Shown here: in pieces, positions 60,261-64,000 of the stretch
Layout of the letters: every line of letters starts with the position of its first letter
Numbering within the stretch: position 1 is the first letter of the stretch
Source: Blasia pusilla
Taxonomy: Eukaryota; Marchantiophyta; Marchantiopsida; Blasiales
Length of the DNA: 64,000 bases
Reading direction: 5' to 3'
NCBI GenBank assembly: GCA_050084515.1
Contig: CM114271.1
Location: 63,550,001 to 63,614,000, forward strand
Position numbers and translations under genes: made by a program
The notes under the pieces: generated by a model
Told to the model about the DNA's origin: nothing
The model's database searches: none
What the model saw: the letters and a program-made list of their open reading frames with translations, nothing else

Positions 60261-60753
60261 ATAAAAGCGGAAGAATTTATCTACCTAGAATGGTGTTTTC
60301 TTGAATCATCATGCTGAAAACAAATGCAACTAATATCACAATCGGAAACCATGCCCATTCAAATGAAAAACAATTGCAAATAAGTACACCAAGTGTCCTT
60401 TGGATGGAGTGCGTGGCATGAGCATTCGGATAGGGGAACATTCAAAGTTAGGGACCGGAACGGGTCGTTTAGGGACCGTCGCACGGTCCCTCGCAAATCC
60501 TAACTAGTATGATTTATAAAAAAATGCTTGGTAAAATAATATTTCATATCCGTGGACTTCACAAGTTTGATTAAAAATTCCTATGGGAGTTCTGTAGGGG
60601 AGTTGGCGGTCTTCGGTTTCTCGAGAGTTTCGAGAGAGGGTTTAGGGGTTGGGCGATGGTTGCGTAGCGCAGGCAGGCTGCCTGGTGCCTGTGTGAAAGT
60701 AGAAACTCGCGTGCGCTCAAATGTAGATGTTGTAGTAGTGGAGCTGATGAGGG
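60261..60753 (+). promoter_or_regulatory. Upstream region of RPAC2
   Basis: AT-rich up to about 60550, then GC-richer toward the start codon at 60754, as expected of a 5' UTR. A short upstream frame starts at 60552. A near palindrome GGGACCG...CGGTCCC occurs at about 60454-60491. No TATA box could be assigned. Confidence 0.35.
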
Positions 60754-61886
60754 ATGGCGACCACGAAAGAGTTCGCCGCCGAATCAGATGATCAATCAGC
60801 ATCGACGTTCTCGCTGACAGAAGAAGACCACACTCTCGGCAACACTCTCCGCTATATGCTAAACAAAGAGTGAGTGGAACGGCATTCAACTTTCTGGTTC
60901 CTTGTACTCATAGAATCGTCGCTCGAGCCTGGAATTTTCTTGACGACTTGAGCCTTGTTTCCATTCAGGAGTTCGATTCTGATGTGCTTATTCCGTACCT
61001 GGGGCTGAACTCACTGCTCGCTTTCTTTGGCAACACACTCTTTCTAACTCTGTAGGTGGCCCCGGGGATTGGCAGAATCTCTTCTAACAGCTTCATCCAG
61101 GGTTCCGAGCAGGGGCGATTTTACTTAACGTGCATTGCTTTTGTCAGATCAGAATTCGCAGTTAGATGTGTGCACGCTCTCTTTCACAGGCTGACCTGGG
61201 GTGGCTTGAATGCTTCTTTGGGTTCGTTGCGCAGTCCTCGAGTGTCCTTTGCGGGTTACAGTATACCTCATCCTTCTGAGGAGCGTGTTAACATACGCGT
61301 GCAGACCTCAGGTCAGTGTTAGATCGGTTGTCGGAGGGGTTGTTGGCTGCATGGGGTTCATTCCACACGTTGTTATGTGTAGAAACCGTGAAAGATTTCC
61401 ACCTTCTAACGGTTTGTGGGGATTCTTAGCCTGCTGTTAATTTCACCAGTCCAGACGTTATGAATGCGATGCGAGTGAAGCTTGAATTGATTAGTGTAAC
61501 GTACATTTGGAGTGTAGAGGGAAGGGAGAAAGGGTGAATGATGAATGATGAATTTTCTCAATCAAGGTTTAGACGGGTTGTTGGAGTATCCAATCTTATA
61601 CCATGGATTTGGGAGTTGTCTTGTCCCTATAATGTTAGCCTTTTACCTTGTCTACGTGATAAGTTATGGTGTTTTGTGAACAGGACCTCCTGCCAGAGAT
61701 GTGCTTAAGGATGCTCTCCAGGATCTCATGGCAGTGAGCGAGCACGTGAGAGTTACATTTGAGAAAGCTATGGAGGAACACAAGGCTGTTGAGGGCTTGA
61801 AGGATATGAGTGTTGGAGTGAGCGGAGCAGTAAGTGGAAAGTCTGGAATCACACACCAGACCATTTCAGCTCCAATGAGCCATTGA
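60754..61886 (+). CDS. RPAC2: RPAC2, common subunit of RNA polymerases I and III
   Basis: Small RPB11/bacterial alpha-like subunit that pairs with RPAC1 (alpha-like heterodimer) in assembly of RNA polymerases I and III in the nucleus. Coding exons are 60754-60869, 61235-61311 and 61684-61886, with GT-AG introns and phases that join cleanly, giving 131 residues. The family signature EEDHTLGNTLRYML lies at about 24-36, followed by PRVSFAGYSIPHPSEERVN (about 40-58), IRVQTSG, and a C-terminal helix (ARDVLKDALQDLMAVSEHV). The start at 60754 gives a short acidic leader as in other plant RPAC2 proteins. A short Ser/Gly/His tail follows the helix. Confidence 0.94.
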
Positions 61887-62201
61887 AAAGTCTTGAATTT
61901 GTTTGCATCAAACAAACAGTTCTATCAAAGTCTCTCTGGGCATTTTATTGATGGCAGGTCATGTAGCTCTGTGCCATCACACGAGTTTCCGTGGAGGCAT
62001 TTTTATGAAGTCAGTCGAGCTGTGGGCTGCTGGGTCCCAACAGTTGCAGAGCTTTTCACCAGAATCCTCTACAGCCAGTTGTGCAATTTTGCCGTTGATT
62101 GCAAGAGCCAAGTCCTACAATCTTTTCCAGCCTAGCAGTTATTAGTGATTCTGCATTGTAAACTTGTTTTGATGGCTCAAACAGTTTGCTCTCCTGATGT
62201 A

Positions 62202-62207
62202 AATAAA
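62202..62207 (+). promoter_or_regulatory. Putative polyadenylation signal of RPAC2
   Basis: AATAAA 316 nt after the RPAC2 stop codon, followed by a T-rich stretch. A plausible signal by position only. Confidence 0.45.
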
Positions 62208-63149
62208 AGTGCAAGGCTTGATTGATTGCAATCTTCTCTGGGCTAGCCCTCTCACAAATTTTTTATTGTTGAAGTTTTAATCCTCCACAACCATACTGGT
62301 CCCATGCAACCACATGACAAATATGTGGCCCCATCACTTGACGTCTGCAAATGCACTCTGATTGCTCTTAGGTGTAGATGTCCAGATCAAAATTACTGGT
62401 CCCTTGTTCTTTGTAATTTAAGAAAGAAGTGAATTCTCCTGGTTATGGAGCAAAAAGATGATAGGTACTCTGTCTAGTACATCTTTCATCATGCAGAAGA
62501 CCTTCATCTTTTTGTTTTCACCGAGCAACAATGTGCATCCTTTACTCTGAGAGGGTCCAAGCAATTCAGCTGGATAACCCAACTGGATCCTGGGCAGTGA
62601 TGCTTGGCATGCAGGTACACACAGAATAGTTTCAAAGCTTTCTTGGGAAAGAAATTCTGAAACCCGCTTTGAAAATTCTCCATGGAGGTGGCTCCAAAAA
62701 ATGTCAAGTGTTATGTGACGTGAGTGTTGGTTTGTTGTAGCCTTATTATCTCCTTTTAATTCTTCTCTAAGGTGGGATTTTTCTCATTTTATTTATTTCT
62801 TTATTTCTTCTCAATGAAAGGTCGGCTTGGACTACGGATAGGTAAAGGGTTTAGGGTTAATTTCTCTCTCGAGGGAAGAGAAATTACCCTAAACCCTATT
62901 CTTGTAGCCAAAATTTAGTAATATTATCGGGACTATTACCTCGATCCTTTGGCACTTGTGCTTAAAGTAAACTCATGAAGTCTTGTTCCTACTTTTCTTG
63001 GGTTGTGCTCTTAAACTTTTGAGCATGTAATCTATTTGGATGAAGATGAAGCGGGTGAAAAGTTGGAGCATGAGTATGCACTATAATTATAACTAGTGGG
63101 CAGTCCGGGCATGAGAGTGAAGGAACTAATCATGTTGCACAGAGTCCCA
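62208..63149. other. Intergenic sequence with a telomere-like inverted repeat
   Basis: No gene is seen. At 62846-62867 and 62877-62897 an inverted repeat contains GGGTTTAGGGT and its complement ACCCTAAACCC; apart from one base in the left arm, the 21-bp arms match. Remaining sequence is AT-rich. Confidence 0.6.
62846..62897. repeat. Inverted repeat containing plant telomere-like motif
   Basis: Arms AGGGTTTAGGGT(T)AATTTCTCT and AGAGAAATTACCCTAAACCCT, 9-nt loop, one single-base insertion in the left arm. The TTTAGGG unit is the plant telomere repeat and also resembles a telo-box. The copy number is too low to call an interstitial telomere array. Confidence 0.85.
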
Positions 63150-63440
63150 GGTTGAGCGAAAAGAATCAATGGGTCCAGGCCCAGAAGCAAAAGACGTCCC
63201 CACGAACCAACGCCAGGCGTTCCGAATACAAATATACGCACCGCTTTCGCGGACACTAGACAAGTTAAGGGCCAGAGGAATAATTAACGTTGAGGGAAGA
63301 CCAACCTCCGTACCTGTCCTCGCGACCCAAGACGATGTCACTATCACGAAATGGTACGGAAGTGTGGCGCACGGGTTTTTAAGTTATTACCGAGGTTGTG
63401 ATAACTTCTATAAGATCAAAAATGTGGTAGACTTCATCAA
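63150..63440 (+). pseudogene. Group II intron maturase domain fragment (nMAT-like)
   Basis: The frame 63169-63540 gives IYAPLSRTLDKLRARGII, RPTSVPVLATQDDVTITKWY, GSVAHGFLSYYRGCDNFYK and IKNVVDF. This is the C-terminal half of the type II intron maturase (domain X) found in nuclear-encoded plant maturases and in organellar intron maturases; these proteins help splice organelle group II introns. The similarity ends after VVDF where the family continues with RWSA...LAKKH. No consensus donor is present there, so this looks like a truncated copy rather than an exon, and no RT part is seen upstream. An organelle-derived insertion is an alternative to a nuclear nMAT fragment. Confidence 0.75.
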
Positions 63441-64000
63441 ATTTTTTTTGTTACCCGTATATAGGGAAACATTATCTTGTTGTTTGGTTATCATATGTCA
63501 AGCAAAAAGTTTGCAAATCAAGAAAACACTCTCCAATTAAAATATAAATTATAGTTCGAGTGCCCAATTTCGTCATCTGAATAAATTATATATTATGTAT
63601 GTATATTTTACCTATACAATAATTGGCGATAGTATAATAAAATAAGATTATGAGATAATAAAACAAAATAGGTGACATGTTTGAATTTTGTTGCTTAAAT
63701 CATACTAGATGGGTAGGAATAGATAGGGCGAGAAGAACGGATAGGGATTTGAGTGGAATAGAAAAAAATATTAAGAAATTAATAATTTAATGAATATTAT
63801 AATGGGTGATTATATATATTAATAAAATGGAATAATTATGTTAAATAACCAAAAATTTAGAATTTTTGCCTCAATTCATATTTGATGGAAAGAGAAAATA
63901 AATTTAAATGGAGAAGGAATATTTTTTTATAAATTTTATGGAAAGGTAAAATTACTTAGGGGATTAGGATATCATTTAAATTTGAATGAAGGATTGTAAT
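63441..64000. other. AT-rich flank, no gene seen
   Basis: Very AT-rich sequence after the maturase fragment with no coding or structural signal I can support. Confidence 0.6.

Overview
This is nuclear DNA from a plant. Evidence: GT-AG intron-rich genes of plant type (an RS31-like SR splicing factor, a plant glyoxal oxidase, ribophorin I, RPAC2), a nuclear-type maturase fragment, plant Ty1/Copia, Ty3/Gypsy and Helitron relics, and TTTAGGG-like telomeric motifs. A seed-free land plant or a close streptophyte alga fits best, because a retrotransposon here carries a DNMT3-ordered cytosine methyltransferase. That placement is inference; the sequence does not name a species.

Layout. 1-3103: 3' end of a decayed Ty3/Gypsy element (copy A), ending in a PHD finger and an LTR. 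3104-8902: mostly gene-free, then the SR gene leader. 8903-12243: RS31-like SR gene, 5 exons (+). 12244-27426: long gene-poor stretch with two Copia relics (14.7-15.65 kb on -, 19.2-20.0 kb on +) and several perfect hairpins. 27427-29566: glyoxal oxidase (+), 3 exons, N-terminus unsettled. 32032-36821: ribophorin I (-), 10 exons, complete, 612 residues. 37.2-40.5 kb: AT-rich, empty. 40549-59053: two copies of the copy-A family in head-to-head inverted orientation (copy B on -, copy C on +) around a 1.27-kb unrelated spacer. 59070-60260: Helitron/PIF1 helicase relic. 60754-61886: RPAC2 (+), 3 exons. 63150-63440: group II intron maturase fragment.

The most notable object is the Ty3/Gypsy family. 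Its coding order is gag, two CCHC knuckles, aspartic protease, a DNMT3-like C5 cytosine methyltransferase, reverse transcriptase, RNase H, integrase and a C-terminal PHD finger. DNA methyltransferase capture by retrotransposons is known from dinoflagellates and charophyte algae. The pairing with a PHD reader, the LTR with internal terminal repeats, and the 8-kb inverted arrangement around a promoter-bearing spacer deserve attention. All copies here are broken: stops, many explained by C-to-T change, frameshifts, and loss of RNase H in copy C.

The four host genes (splicing, cell-wall or peroxide chemistry, N-glycosylation, Pol I/III transcription) are unrelated in function and simply lie between repeats.
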